Origin: Bacteroidota bacterium
GTDB lineage: Bacteria; Bacteroidota; Bacteroidia; Chitinophagales; LD1
Direction of reading: 5' to 3'
DNA length: 64,000 nucleotides
Assembly (NCBI GenBank): GCA_947479455.1
Contig: CANJZE010000012.1
Span: forward strand, 49,663-113,662
Positions 25,912-35,768 of the stretch are shown piece after piece; the first letter of the stretch is position 1, and the number at the start of each line of letters is the position of its first letter. The notes under the pieces are model-generated. The model did no database searches. It saw only the letters and a program-made list of their open reading frames with translations, and was not told the DNA's origin. The position numbers and the translations under genes were made by a program.

Positions 25912-28900
25912 ATGAAAAAAATTTCATTCGCTTTTCTTCTTTTATTTTTTGTTGGCGCGCAGGCGCAACAAGTAACTATGACCTTTTCGAAAGACCAGGG
26001 ACAGTTTATCAAAGATCTTAGCTCGTTCATGACTGCCAATAAAATGGAACAGTCTTTAAATACGATGAACGCCATTGAAAAAGTAGCCAAGGACGGAAAA
26101 ATTCCTGCTACATGGTTTGAAAAAATGTCGAAAACCTGCAACCTGATGACTGAGAGAAACATGAGTGCGTACACACATTTTATTCCGTATCTGAACGCAG
26201 TTATGGGGGCTGCAAAAAACGGAATCAGCGATGCGGAGTTTGCTTCTTGGTCCAATTTTTTAGGTGATGTAATTGAGGCGCAGAAAAAAGGAGATAATAG
26301 TGGTTTCTTAAAAACAATTGATTTCTCTGCAGGTTTTTTTGAACAAGGTGCGCTTGATGTTACACCGGCAAAAACATGGAAAGTAGATACCAGAAATTGC
26401 ACATTTAATTCAGAGGGTCTTCGACCGTATGTGAGCTTCGGTGCAACCACACTTGTGGGTGCAGTAAAAGGCGATTCAGTCATGATTAAACAAACATCGG
26501 GTGATTACTTTCCACTCGAAAATAAATGGGAAGGAAAATCAGGACGGGTAGATTGGGCGCGTGGCTCACTTGACCCCAATAAAGTTTATTGCACTTTCAA
26601 AAACTACACGGTCAACTGCACTAACTTTAATTATGCAGTGGACACAGTTACCTTTTACCACACCGATTATTTTAAAACGGCACTCACCGGTAAACTGCTC
26701 GACAAAATGGTTTCCAGTGCCGATTCTGCTACAATGAGTTACCCGCGTTTTGAATCGTATGATATGGGCATTACCGTAAAAGATATTGCACCGAATGTTT
26801 CTTACACCGGTGGTTTTAGTTTGTATGGCGGAAAAGTTTTAGGCTATGGTACACCGGAGGAAAAAGCAATGCTTACCTTTTTTGCACGCGATGGAAAAAC
26901 GAGAGTACTTTCTGCAAAATCTTCTTCCATTTCGGTTAAGAAAGGCGAAGAGTTAGGTGCAGATAAAGCGGAGGTGAGCATCTACTTCGGAACCGATTCT
27001 ATTTATCACCCACAGTTGAGTGTGGTATATAAAATTAAGAAGCGCGAAATTCGTTTGCTACGCGGTGAAACCGGAATGGGTAAAGCAAAATTTATGGACT
27101 CGTATCACAATCACGAGTTTCAAACCGATGCTATTTTCTGGAATTTAGATTCATCTGTTTTGAACTTGAAAATACTTTCAGGGGCAGGGCAGAAGCCGGG
27201 AATTTTTGAATCGGTAAATTATTTTCAAAAAGAATTGATTCGCAAAACCCAAGGCTTTGCATCGTATGAACCACTTTCGGTTTTGAAAAAATTATATGAA
27301 AAATATGGCTCGCGCGATTTGAATGCTACCGATGTTGCCCGATCTCTTGACGCCAGTTTAAAAGAAGGTGAGTTAAAATCGTTGTTATACAGTTTAGTCG
27401 AAAATGGTTTTGTACTTTACAATGAAGGCACCGGAGTTATTACTGTAAAAGACAAAACGCTTAATTATGTTTTGGCGAATGCAAAAAAAATTGATTATGA
27501 CATTATTCGTATCAAATCGGCCCCCGCATCGGGGAACGATTACATTGATTTGAAGAGCAGCAATATTGATTTGAAGGGCGTACAAGAAGTACCCATCAGC
27601 GATTCAAGCTTCGTGTATTTTCGCCCAAAGAACAATGCCATAAGTTTGCAAAAAGACCGCAATATGGAATTCAACGGATTGATTTACGCGGGCAGAATGG
27701 ATTTGTATGGCGAGAAATATAAATTTCAGTATGCGCCTTTTACCGTAGACTTATTGAAAGTGGATACCATGCGCATTAACGTGCAGGACAGTGGTAAAGT
27801 TGACGGCTATGGAAATCCGATTTTAAAAATGCTGAAATCGAAAGTAGAAGGCATGAAAGGATTGCTGGAAATTGATGCACCCATCAACAAATCGGGCAGA
27901 ACAAAACTGCCGCAGTTCCCCCGTCTATACAGCCGCGAAAAATCGTACATCTACTACGATGATTCTACAGTGGCAAAAGGAGCATACAACCGAAAAAATT
28001 TTTATTTTGAGTTAGATCCTTTTCGGTTAGATAGTTTAAATAATTTCAGTGGCGATATCATCAACTGGAAAGGAAAATTTTCTTCGGGCGGCATTTTGCC
28101 CGACCTGCGCGATAGTGTAAAAATTCAAGCCGATGGTTCGCTCGGTTTTAAATCTGAAACACCAAAAGAGGGTTACGATTTATACAAAGGCAAAGGAAAA
28201 TACTATGGCAAATTCGAATTGAAATATGCCGGACTTGAAGGTGATGGAAGAGTAACCCACTCCACCGCAGATTTTATAACGCATGATGTGCGCTTCTATC
28301 CTGATTCCATGTTAGGCACTACAGATAGTTTTACGATTGCCAAAACATTTGAAGGTGTAAAAACACCGGCAGTGAGAGGGCACAACGATCGAATTTTTTG
28401 GAAACCGAATTCGGATAGCATGCACATTTACATGACGAATAAGGAAGAACCTTTTGCCATGTATGACGATGGCTTTACTTCTTTTAAAGGCGATTTATTG
28501 TTGACCGGGAAAGGACTGCGTGGAAACGGCTCGCTAGATTGGGATGAAGCAACGCTTGCTTCCAAAGATTTCAGTTTTCAAACTATGAATCTTTCGGCCG
28601 ATACTTCGGCTTTGAATATTAAATCGACTGGCGATAAAGTAACTTTCAAAACGCCAAACGTAAACGCGAAGGTTGATTTCAAAACACGCATTGGCGATTT
28701 TGTTTCGAACCAAAAAAATATTCCTACCGAGTTTTCTTATAACCAATACACCACTGCCATCAACCAGTTCAAATGGTTTATGGACGAAAAAATTCTTGAC
28801 TTTAAAGCACCACCTCAAGGGCCAGGAGAATATTTCATTTCTACCAGACCTGACCAAAAAGGTTTGAAATTTTTAGGCAAGCGTGCAACGTACAGTTTGA

Positions 28901-30921
28901 TTACTTCTATCATTCGCTGCGAAGGAGTGCCTGAAATTAAAGTGGCAGACGCAAGCGTGGTACCCGATAGCGGAGTGGTAATTATTCAACCGGAAGCAAA
29001 AATGGAGCAGTTGCATAACGCAACCATTGTTGCTGACACGATTAAGAAATGGCACAAGATTGAACACGCCACCGTTGATATTTACAGCAAACAAGAGTTG
29101 AAAGCTGTTGGCGAATATCATTACAACACCAAAGATATTAAACAGATAATTAACCTCACCGATATTTCGTGCAAGAAAGATGTTGAAGGTGCACGCAAGC
29201 GCAAACAAGTAGAAATTTGGACTTTGCTTGCAAAAGCAAACATACCTGCCACCCAAAATTTTGTGCTTTATCCAACTGTAAAATTCAATGGCGATGTGAC
29301 ATTGAAATCACTCAATCAGTATTTGAATTTTAAAGGCTACGCAAAAATCGATTTGACTTATCCTAAGGCAACTACTTCCGATTTCTTTATTTCTCAGGAT
29401 GTAAACCCCGATAAACTAGAATTGAAATACGATAGCACGAGAAGCAGCGATGGCAACATGTTGAGCGCGGGTATTCATTTGCATCCTGCCGATGATGCGC
29501 CTGCTATTTACACCACGCTCATGGCGCCAAAGGGCGAAGTGAATGACATTACCTTGTTCAAGTCAACAGGAATTGTTACGCAAAATACGGCAGGAGAATA
29601 TCTATTCGGGAACGAGAAAAAAATAAAAGACAATGCCACAAGAGGAAATGTGATTCGGTATGATGATAAGAAGGGAATTGCAAAAGCAGAAGGAAGATTT
29701 AATCTGGGAACTAACTTCGGAATTATAAAAACGAAAGCTGCAGGCAGTGCCGAAGTAATGCTGGACAGTGCGAAGTATAAATTCAATCTCACCTTTGGCA
29801 TTGATGCTAAGATGGATGATAAAATGCAGGAGAAGTTTGAGTTTTATATGGCAGGCGATAATGCCGATGCAAACGACATTAGCTACGAAAGCGAGAAACA
29901 GAAAAAAGCCATTTACGATTTGTGTGGCGATAAAGAAGACAAAAAACTGTTGCAAGATTTTGATGCAAGCCCGGTGTTCAACAAACGTCCGAAAGATTTC
30001 AATTACAACATGGTGTTCAGCGATGTTAATTTTGTTTACGACCCCGAGGATATAGCATTACGCAGCGTGGGTAAAATTGGTGTGGCTATGCTCGGCAAAA
30101 AAATCATCAACAAAAAAATTGATGGCTATATCGAAATTCAGTACAAAGGCGGAGCAGATTTGTTTACTATCTATCTGCAAACCGGAACTAAAGACTGGTT
30201 CTATTTTGAATATCGCCCGGGCACGCTCGGCATTTTGTCTTCGTATGATGTCATCAATACAATGATAGGCAGCACTGATCCGCAAAAGCGAAAAATCAAA
30301 GGTGATAAAGACCGCTTCTATCTTTACACGCTCGGCTCGAGCATGAACAAAGTTGATTTTTGCGATTACATGAAAGACAAATCAAACGGCATTAACCGTC
30401 CGCGCTTTGAACCAAAGTTGGATATTCCAATTCCAGGCGATTCTGCTTTGCTGAACGATACGCTTAGCACAATCGATTTCCAAAAAGATAATCAACCGAA
30501 CTTAGATTATGAGGAACAATTAAAAATGGAAGAACAACAGGAAAAACAACAACAGCAACAGGAGATTGATGCTTTGGAGCAAATGAAAATGAACAACGAA
30601 AGTATTTTCAGCGCACCGCCACCGGGTAGAGAGCCTAAGAAGGAAGAACCAATTAAGGAAGAGCCAAAACAGGAAATTGTTCCTTTAGAAACTCCGAAAG
30701 AAGAACCTAAATTAGAAACTCCACCTGTGCAGGAACCGCCAAAAGAAGAACCGAAGGTAGAGACTCCACCAGTGCAGGAAGCGCCAAAGGAAACTCCAAA
30801 GGAAGAGCCGAAAGTGGAAATACCTCCTGTGCAAGAGGCACCTAAAGAAGTTCCGAAAGAAGAACCGAAAGTGGAAGAACCGAATCCCGTAACCACACCG
30901 CAGGATTCAATTCCAAAATAA
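25912..30921 (+). CDS. giant secreted protein of unknown function
   Basis: 1,669 aa from ATG 25912 (an upstream in-frame ATG at 25864 lies inside prmA and would bury the signal peptide). The signal peptide is MKKISFAFLLLFFVGAQAQ. An N-terminal helical section (~25-140) is followed by more than 1,300 residues of beta-rich sequence with recurring short strands (FYPDSMLGTTDS, DLLLTGKGLRGNG, LSADTSALNIKSTGDKVTFK), reminiscent of long beta-helical envelope proteins. A Gln/Glu coiled stretch (EEQLKMEEQQEKQQQQQ) and a C-terminal ~90-residue repeat of E/P/K units (APKE-PKEEPKVE) complete it. No T9SS tail was seen. I recall similar uncharacterised proteins across Bacteroidota but cannot name a family. 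Confidence 0.8.
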   Translation: MKKISFAFLLLFFVGAQAQQVTMTFSKDQGQFIKDLSSFMTANKMEQSLNTMNAIEKVAKDGKIPATWFEKMSKTCNLMTERNMSAYTHFIPYLNAVMGAAKNGISDAEFASWSNFLGDVIEAQKKGDNSGFLKTIDFSAGFFEQGALDVTPAKTWKVDTRNCTFNSEGLRPYVSFGATTLVGAVKGDSVMIKQTSGDYFPLENKWEGKSGRVDWARGSLDPNKVYCTFKNYTVNCTNFNYAVDTVTFYHTDYFKTALTGKLLDKMVSSADSATMSYPRFESYDMGITVKDIAPNVSYTGGFSLYGGKVLGYGTPEEKAMLTFFARDGKTRVLSAKSSSISVKKGEELGADKAEVSIYFGTDSIYHPQLSVVYKIKKREIRLLRGETGMGKAKFMDSYHNHEFQTDAIFWNLDSSVLNLKILSGAGQKPGIFESVNYFQKELIRKTQGFASYEPLSVLKKLYEKYGSRDLNATDVARSLDASLKEGELKSLLYSLVENGFVLYNEGTGVITVKDKTLNYVLANAKKIDYDIIRIKSAPASGNDYIDLKSSNIDLKGVQEVPISDSSFVYFRPKNNAISLQKDRNMEFNGLIYAGRMDLYGEKYKFQYAPFTVDLLKVDTMRINVQDSGKVDGYGNPILKMLKSKVEGMKGLLEIDAPINKSGRTKLPQFPRLYSREKSYIYYDDSTVAKGAYNRKNFYFELDPFRLDSLNNFSGDIINWKGKFSSGGILPDLRDSVKIQADGSLGFKSETPKEGYDLYKGKGKYYGKFELKYAGLEGDGRVTHSTADFITHDVRFYPDSMLGTTDSFTIAKTFEGVKTPAVRGHNDRIFWKPNSDSMHIYMTNKEEPFAMYDDGFTSFKGDLLLTGKGLRGNGSLDWDEATLASKDFSFQTMNLSADTSALNIKSTGDKVTFKTPNVNAKVDFKTRIGDFVSNQKNIPTEFSYNQYTTAINQFKWFMDEKILDFKAPPQGPGEYFISTRPDQKGLKFLGKRATYSLITSIIRCEGVPEIKVADASVVPDSGVVIIQPEAKMEQLHNATIVADTIKKWHKIEHATVDIYSKQELKAVGEYHYNTKDIKQIINLTDISCKKDVEGARKRKQVEIWTLLAKANIPATQNFVLYPTVKFNGDVTLKSLNQYLNFKGYAKIDLTYPKATTSDFFISQDVNPDKLELKYDSTRSSDGNMLSAGIHLHPADDAPAIYTTLMAPKGEVNDITLFKSTGIVTQNTAGEYLFGNEKKIKDNATRGNVIRYDDKKGIAKAEGRFNLGTNFGIIKTKAAGSAEVMLDSAKYKFNLTFGIDAKMDDKMQEKFEFYMAGDNADANDISYESEKQKKAIYDLCGDKEDKKLLQDFDASPVFNKRPKDFNYNMVFSDVNFVYDPEDIALRSVGKIGVAMLGKKIINKKIDGYIEIQYKGGADLFTIYLQTGTKDWFYFEYRPGTLGILSSYDVINTMIGSTDPQKRKIKGDKDRFYLYTLGSSMNKVDFCDYMKDKSNGINRPRFEPKLDIPIPGDSALLNDTLSTIDFQKDNQPNLDYEEQLKMEEQQEKQQQQQEIDALEQMKMNNESIFSAPPPGREPKKEEPIKEEPKQEIVPLETPKEEPKLETPPVQEPPKEEPKVETPPVQEAPKETPKEEPKVEIPPVQEAPKEVPKEEPKVEEPNPVTTPQDSIPK

Positions 30922-30964
30922 AAACAGAGAGCCGAAGTTTTCAAACTTCGGCTCTCTGTTTTTT
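30921..30964. terminator. bidirectional terminator
   Basis: Perfect 20-bp arms (30921-30940 and 30943-30962), A-rich outer left and T-rich outer right, between the convergent giant-protein and small-membrane-protein genes. It should stop transcription from both sides. Confidence 0.9.
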
Positions 30965-30978
30965 AAAGCAGTTTAATT

Positions 30979-31335
30979 TTACGATTTGAGTTTTGAAGCC
31001 AAACTTCCAGTTAGTGCACCCAAACCGCTTACCAAACCACCAATCAATCCGGTCAACAAATAAAGTGTAATAACGCTTCCCTTAGTCAATTGCTGCAAGA
31101 GTTCTACAACTTTTGTTGCAAGGATATTTTCGTTAGCAGTACTCAGCAAATATGCATACATAACCCACAATAAAAACACCGCAACAAATGCTGAAAGAAA
31201 AGCTGGAAATGAGTTTTGCTTTACAAAGTATGCCACAACAAATGCAGCTAAAGCAATCGTCCACCAAGGAAGAAATAGTTGAAGAATGCAGGATGCAGCG
31301 GCTGTAAGCAGGAGAGAAATAAAAAAATTCTTCAT
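30979..31335 (-). CDS. small integral membrane protein
   Basis: 118 aa from ATG 31335, with hydrophobic helices at about 4-45 (FISLLLTAAASCILQLFLPW), 50-75 and 90-112, the last Gly-rich (LLTGLIGGLVSGLGALTGSLA). The frame is open further upstream to 31482, but that part overlaps an AT-rich repeat and the 3' end of the acylase gene, so the internal start is preferred. Function not recognised. Confidence 0.7.
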   Translation of the reverse strand: MKNFFISLLLTAAASCILQLFLPWWTIALAAFVVAYFVKQNSFPAFLSAFVAVFLLWVMYAYLLSTANENILATKVVELLQQLTKGSVITLYLLTGLIGGLVSGLGALTGSLASKLKS

Positions 31336-31405
31336 AGTATTTCGATTTTGTATTGGAATTAAATTTTCAAATTTCCGAATTCTCGAATTTTCACATTCCT
31401 GTTTT

Positions 31406-33886
31406 CTATTTCGGTTTATAAGTTGATGTAAACAATTTCTTTGCTCCAAGTTCCTCTCCATTCGCAATAAAGTTGGCTTCAAAGTATTCTCCCTTACTCC
31501 ACGGTTTTACTCCATTGTCGTAAAACTTACTACCGGGGTTTCCTGATTGCCCGCCCGGATAAACCACAAATGCCTTCATTGTTCCCTCATCAACAATCAT
31601 TCGCCATGAAGGACCATTGCTGTTGTTAGTGGCATTAATTATTCCTCTGTTCCCCCCGTTGTAAACGTTCAACGAACTGAACGCATCTAAGCGCGCCAAG
31701 TGTTCAACCTTAGTGGCTTTATAAGAACCCCAATCGTGAGGTTTAGAATCTTTATTTGTAAACTTTTCATCGGTTCCTTCAGGTTCGCCAACTTCCGTAA
31801 AACTTTTTGCGTCAAGCGTATCTTTAACTCGATGAAATGATTGCAAGACCAATTCGTTTCGTGTTTCTTGTGCGTTGGTAGAAATATTATCGTAAAAAAT
31901 GGATGTGCTATCATTCATTAACAGTTGAACCGTTACATAAAAACTCGGTTGCTTCATAGGAATACTTGGATTCGACATTTCATCCCAAAGCAAAGCGCGC
32001 AATTCATTCCACCAAATTTCAAAATACACTGGAGCAATCTCATTGGCGTTGTTGTAGAAATCCCATTTGCCAATAGCATCGACCATAATCTGTTCTTCTT
32101 TGCTTAAATTCTTTTTATCAAGCAATGAAAGCAAAACAGGAACTGCTTCACTTGCGTGCAAGTTGAAATTGTCGTTCAACATTTTCTTCATAAAATCAGC
32201 ATCAATATTTTTTCCTTCGGTTAGTAGTTTATTGATTCTTCGATTGCGATAATTTTCGTAAACACCTACACCCGAATAGTAATAGGGATAAGTAGAATCT
32301 GTAGGATGCTGATTGGCACTACTCACAAAACCACGCTCAGGATTTTTTGATGTCGGGTTTCCTTCACTCGGAATAAAAGTTTTCCATTCGTCTTTATCGG
32401 TAGTGCCATCGCTTAAATATTTTCCTTGCTCAGAAGCTTTATCGCGAATAGGAAACAAACCTTGTTCTTTAATTGCAATATCGCCACTACGAGAAGCAAA
32501 AACAAAATTCTGCGCTGGACATTGATAGGTCTTTAACGCGTTGATATAGTCCTCGTAATTTTTCCCTCGGTTGAATTGATAGAATGTTTTGAATTCGTTC
32601 GAAGGCAAGTGAGCAGTCCAGCGCATCGCCAAATTTTTCTTTGAATCAACTCTACCAAAATTTTCATCAAAAACTACAATGCCAAGTTTAGTATAGATAA
32701 CCGTATCATCCACTTCTCCCTTTCCGCGTACGAAATATTTTTCAATTTTCTTTTCAGCTTTTACCCATTGACCATTGTATTCGTATTCATTACGCGCAGC
32801 GTCTTTGAATTTAATGGTGTACCAGTCGCGCACATCGCGCCCGCCATTGGTAACTCCCCATGAAATAGAATCGTTGAAACCGATGATCACTGCCGGTGAA
32901 CCGGGCAGTGTAGCACCATACACATTCATGTTAGGTGAAACCAAATGCATTTCGTACCAAATAGAAGGAAGCGATAATTTCAAATGCGGGTCGTTGCACA
33001 AAATAGGTTTGCCGCTTTTTGTTTTGCTGCCGCTTACTGCCCAATTGTTGGAGCCGGTTATTTCATCTGGCTTTTGAATTACTGTTGAATACAAGTCCGA
33101 TGTCCGATGTCCGATGTCCGATGTAGTACTCCCTTTTAGCTTTTCACTTCGCACTTCAAACTTCGTTCCGATAGGAACAATCGGGTCTTCGTCTTTTATA
33201 TAATCAGGATAAAGCTTTCTGAATTCTTCGTTTCCGTATTTGGCTACAAAGTTTGAGTTCTCGATATCAAATTCAAAAACCGAAAGCATATTCGCCATGT
33301 TCTTCAACAACAAAGCGACTTTAATGGGTGTCCATTCTTCGGGTTTGTAATCAAGTAACTTGTATTCAATTGGATAATTTTTCGGAGCGAGTGTGCTGAT
33401 GTAAGCATTCACACCTTTGCAATAAGCGTCAATCAATTTTTTGCTGGCCGAATCTTTTGAAATATACTCCTGTGCAGCTTCGGCACCGTAACCCATTCCT
33501 ATTCTTCGTTGCATGCGGTCAACATCAAGCGCTTTCTCTCCTACTATTTCACTTATTCTTCCTGCAGCATTGGCAGTTTGTATTTCCATTTGCCATAAGC
33601 GATACTTAGCGGTAATGTATCCCTGCATATAATAAAGGTCTTCATCGTTCTTCGCAAAAACGTGCGGCACTAAACGCTCATCGAAAAATACTTTCACTTC
33701 TTCTTTCAATCCCGCAAGATTTGCTTCTTCATCTTTCCATCCAGTTACATTTTCGGCATTCTGCCAAAAGCCCATGAACGGATTTAAAAATTTTCCGAAG
33801 GCGGGAGCCACTCCCATTTTGCTATTCAGAATATAAATAAGCCCAAGAGTGGCAACGAAGGAGAGTAGGAGTTTAAAATATTTCAT
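31406..33886 (-). CDS. penicillin acylase family (Ntn) hydrolase
   Basis: 826 aa with an N-terminal membrane anchor. The autocatalytic site GSNNW has Ser279 as the new N-terminal nucleophile of the beta chain. The alpha chain (residues ~40-250) shows RDxxxVPHVFA-like (FDERLVPHVFAKNDEDLYYMQGY) and RLWQME motifs. Later PAVIIGFNDSISWGVTN and YPGGQSGNPGSKFYDN are family hallmarks. It probably cleaves amide bonds of acylated compounds such as acyl-homoserine lactones in the periplasm. A 20-odd-residue stretch just before the cleavage site (EKLKGSTTSDIGHRTSD) is encoded by GTCCGAT heptamers. Confidence 0.9.
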   Translation of the reverse strand: MKYFKLLLSFVATLGLIYILNSKMGVAPAFGKFLNPFMGFWQNAENVTGWKDEEANLAGLKEEVKVFFDERLVPHVFAKNDEDLYYMQGYITAKYRLWQMEIQTANAAGRISEIVGEKALDVDRMQRRIGMGYGAEAAQEYISKDSASKKLIDAYCKGVNAYISTLAPKNYPIEYKLLDYKPEEWTPIKVALLLKNMANMLSVFEFDIENSNFVAKYGNEEFRKLYPDYIKDEDPIVPIGTKFEVRSEKLKGSTTSDIGHRTSDLYSTVIQKPDEITGSNNWAVSGSKTKSGKPILCNDPHLKLSLPSIWYEMHLVSPNMNVYGATLPGSPAVIIGFNDSISWGVTNGGRDVRDWYTIKFKDAARNEYEYNGQWVKAEKKIEKYFVRGKGEVDDTVIYTKLGIVVFDENFGRVDSKKNLAMRWTAHLPSNEFKTFYQFNRGKNYEDYINALKTYQCPAQNFVFASRSGDIAIKEQGLFPIRDKASEQGKYLSDGTTDKDEWKTFIPSEGNPTSKNPERGFVSSANQHPTDSTYPYYYSGVGVYENYRNRRINKLLTEGKNIDADFMKKMLNDNFNLHASEAVPVLLSLLDKKNLSKEEQIMVDAIGKWDFYNNANEIAPVYFEIWWNELRALLWDEMSNPSIPMKQPSFYVTVQLLMNDSTSIFYDNISTNAQETRNELVLQSFHRVKDTLDAKSFTEVGEPEGTDEKFTNKDSKPHDWGSYKATKVEHLARLDAFSSLNVYNGGNRGIINATNNSNGPSWRMIVDEGTMKAFVVYPGGQSGNPGSKFYDNGVKPWSKGEYFEANFIANGEELGAKKLFTSTYKPK
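33095..33124. repeat. GTCCGAT heptamer tandem repeat inside the acylase gene
   Basis: Four exact GTCCGAT units (33095-33122) plus two bases. Read on the minus strand they give the seven-residue period TSDIGHR/TSDLYS just before the autocleavage site. Confidence 0.9.
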
Positions 33887-33954
33887 GCAGTAAAATTTGT
33901 AGTAGTTATTACTGCCTGCTAATTTATTTATTCATTTAAGAAAGTATGTCACGT

Positions 33955-34000
33955 TGAGCTTGTCGAAGCGTTTTCCTAAAATCATCCTTCGACAAGCTCA
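33955..34000. repeat. inverted repeat TGAGCTTGTCGAAG / CTTCGACAAGCTCA
   Basis: Perfect 14-bp arms separated by 18 bp in the gap between divergent genes. The arm sequence is a well-known dispersed bacterial intergenic word. It may form a stem in RNA or be a small REP-like element. Confidence 0.75.
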
Positions 34001-34071
34001 CATTTAACAACCACCCCATTAAACCTTTCTATCTTTATTCCATCTATCAGGCATAACCAAAAACTTAAATC

Positions 34072-35010
34072 ATGAAAAAGAAATTATTCCAATTGTCGCT
34101 TTTACTAGCGGCATTCGCAGTGCTCACATTGGGTTCGTGCAAAAAAACAGACGATGCTGACGATAGCATAAGTGCAGAAGATGCCAGCAATGTATCTTCT
34201 ACTTTGAACTCAGCTACCGATGATGCTACCAATGCGGCTTCGGGTATTCAATCGTTTTCGGGAAAAACAGAAGGAGCTATGCAACTTTGCGGAGCTACGG
34301 TTGATACGACTAATTTACATACCGATGGCTCGGTACTGATTACCTTCAACGGACAAGATTGCAGCGGAAGAATTTCGCGCACAGGAACTATTACAGCTAC
34401 TATAGCTAATTATACTTCTGGCACTCGTTGGAAAGATGCAGGTGCGGTATTGACTTTAGTTTTTAATGCGGTTACCGTTACTAATTTAAACACAAATAAA
34501 ACCGTAGTGCTGAATGGCACGCATGTTCATACAAATGTTTCAGGTGGTTTGGCTTGGAAAATTATGAACAACATGGAAACGGGAACTGTAACACATCATC
34601 ACACTGCTTCTAATTTCTCATTAACTTTTGATGATGGAACTTCAAGAATATGGAGTGTTGACAGAACCAGAACATTTTCAAATGTTGGAGGTGTGCAATC
34701 AGTAACTATTAGTTCTGACCATTCAGAAGGTGGAGTTAGCAATGTAGATGCCTGGGGAACTAATCGTTTGGGTACTGCTTTCACCAATCAAATAACAACA
34801 CCAATTGTTGCCAGCACCACTTGTGGATTGAATAAACCTACACAAGGTGAAGTAACCCATCATGTAGGTAGTAAAAACATAGCTGTTGTACTTGGAGTGA
34901 ATGCATCAGGCACAGCTTATGATGGAAATTGTAGCAATCTTTATGGCTTCAAAGTAACCCATACTCGCAACGGTCATGAGCGTTCTCGCGTAGTTTCTTA
35001 TTGGTTTTAA
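34072..35010 (+). CDS. lipoprotein of unknown function
   Basis: 312 aa. The lipoprotein signal ends LTLGSC (Cys23), followed by an Asp/Ser/Ala-rich linker (KKTDDADDSISAEDAS) and a beta-rich Thr-rich body with a repeated H-x-H pattern (HVHTNV, VTHHHTASN, VTHHVGS). The paired Cys (CGATV, CSGR, CGLN, CSNLYG) may form disulfides. No domain was recognised. It has its own terminator directly downstream. Confidence 0.75.
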   Translation: MKKKLFQLSLLLAAFAVLTLGSCKKTDDADDSISAEDASNVSSTLNSATDDATNAASGIQSFSGKTEGAMQLCGATVDTTNLHTDGSVLITFNGQDCSGRISRTGTITATIANYTSGTRWKDAGAVLTLVFNAVTVTNLNTNKTVVLNGTHVHTNVSGGLAWKIMNNMETGTVTHHHTASNFSLTFDDGTSRIWSVDRTRTFSNVGGVQSVTISSDHSEGGVSNVDAWGTNRLGTAFTNQITTPIVASTTCGLNKPTQGEVTHHVGSKNIAVVLGVNASGTAYDGNCSNLYGFKVTHTRNGHERSRVVSYWF

Positions 35011-35029
35011 TCTCTAAATATTCAGAATA

Positions 35030-35063
35030 AAAAAATCCTGCTCCGTTACGAGCAGGATTTTTT
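35030..35063 (+). terminator. intrinsic terminator after the lipoprotein gene
   Basis: 14-nt arms AAAAAATCCTGCTC / GAGCAGGATTTTTT with a 6-nt loop, ending in a T-run. It lies 20 nt after the stop codon. Confidence 0.9.
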
Positions 35064-35077
35064 ATTTATTTCGATTG

Positions 35078-35713
35078 ATGGCAGAAGAGAAAATGAGTTT
35101 TACGAAAAGTTTGGTAGCGGTGTTTGGGTTGGTAGCGGTGTTGTGGATTGTTTTTCTTCTTCAATACTTCGGCATCATAAATACAGATGCTTACGGAAAC
35201 TGGCCTCATCATATCGAAGGATTAAAAGGAATTATTTTCTCTCCCTTCATTCACGGAAGTTTCGAGCATCTTATTTCGAACACACTTCCTATTTTAGTTT
35301 TGCTAACCGTTTTATTGAATGCATATCCTTCCACCGCTTTGTATGTGTTGGTTTTCATTCACATTGTAAGTGGAAGTTTGGTTTGGTTATTAGCACCGAC
35401 AACCGGAGTTCACATTGGCATAAGCGGAATTATTTATGGCATTGCCGGATTTTTAGTGGCGTCAGGTTTGTTTCGAAAAGACAGAACGTCCATAACCATT
35501 GCACTTTTTGTGGCACTTTCTTACGGCAGTATGATAGTAGGTTTTATTCCCGAAAAAGGAGTGAGTTGGCAATCGCATTTGTATGGAGCAATAAGCGGAG
35601 TGCTAATTGCTTTTGTGTTTCGTAAAAAAGATTTGCCGCCACCACATGAATTTCAATTGGAAAAAACAGAAGAGGAAAAACATTTTTTCGATAACACTGA
35701 ACAAACGATTTAA
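35078..35713 (+). CDS. rhomboid family intramembrane serine protease
   Basis: 211 aa with six membrane helices. The catalytic dyad is visible: GISG with Ser116 and His167 in WQSHLYG. HGSFEHLISN (~59-68) is the usual rhomboid helix-2 motif. ATG 35078 is preferred over the TTG at 35075. Substrates are unknown. The next gene, an NDH-2, starts 55 nt downstream after a repetitive AT-rich spacer. Confidence 0.9.
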   Translation: MAEEKMSFTKSLVAVFGLVAVLWIVFLLQYFGIINTDAYGNWPHHIEGLKGIIFSPFIHGSFEHLISNTLPILVLLTVLLNAYPSTALYVLVFIHIVSGSLVWLLAPTTGVHIGISGIIYGIAGFLVASGLFRKDRTSITIALFVALSYGSMIVGFIPEKGVSWQSHLYGAISGVLIAFVFRKKDLPPPHEFQLEKTEEEKHFFDNTEQTI

Positions 35714-35725
35714 TTATGCATTTGC

Positions 35726-35765
35726 ATTCATTTTCAAATTTCCGAATTTTCAAATTTTCAAATTC
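35726..35765. repeat. AT-rich word repeat (TTTTCAAATT family)
   Basis: Tandem ATTTTCAAATT and TTTCCGAATT words directly before the NDH-2 ATG. A near copy lies at 31362-31400. Both occupy short gaps next to start codons. Confidence 0.6.
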
Positions 35766-35768
35766 GCC

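Noticed and set aside
30507..30944. 145-residue minus-strand ORF rich in Gly, Ser, Phe and Cys
   Set aside because: It is the antisense image of the E/P/K repeat tail of the giant protein; low-complexity codons keep both strands open.
35607..35768. 53-residue N-terminal extension of NDH-2
   Set aside because: It overlaps the rhomboid gene in another frame and an AT-rich repeat; the FAD motif sits at the normal distance from ATG 35769.
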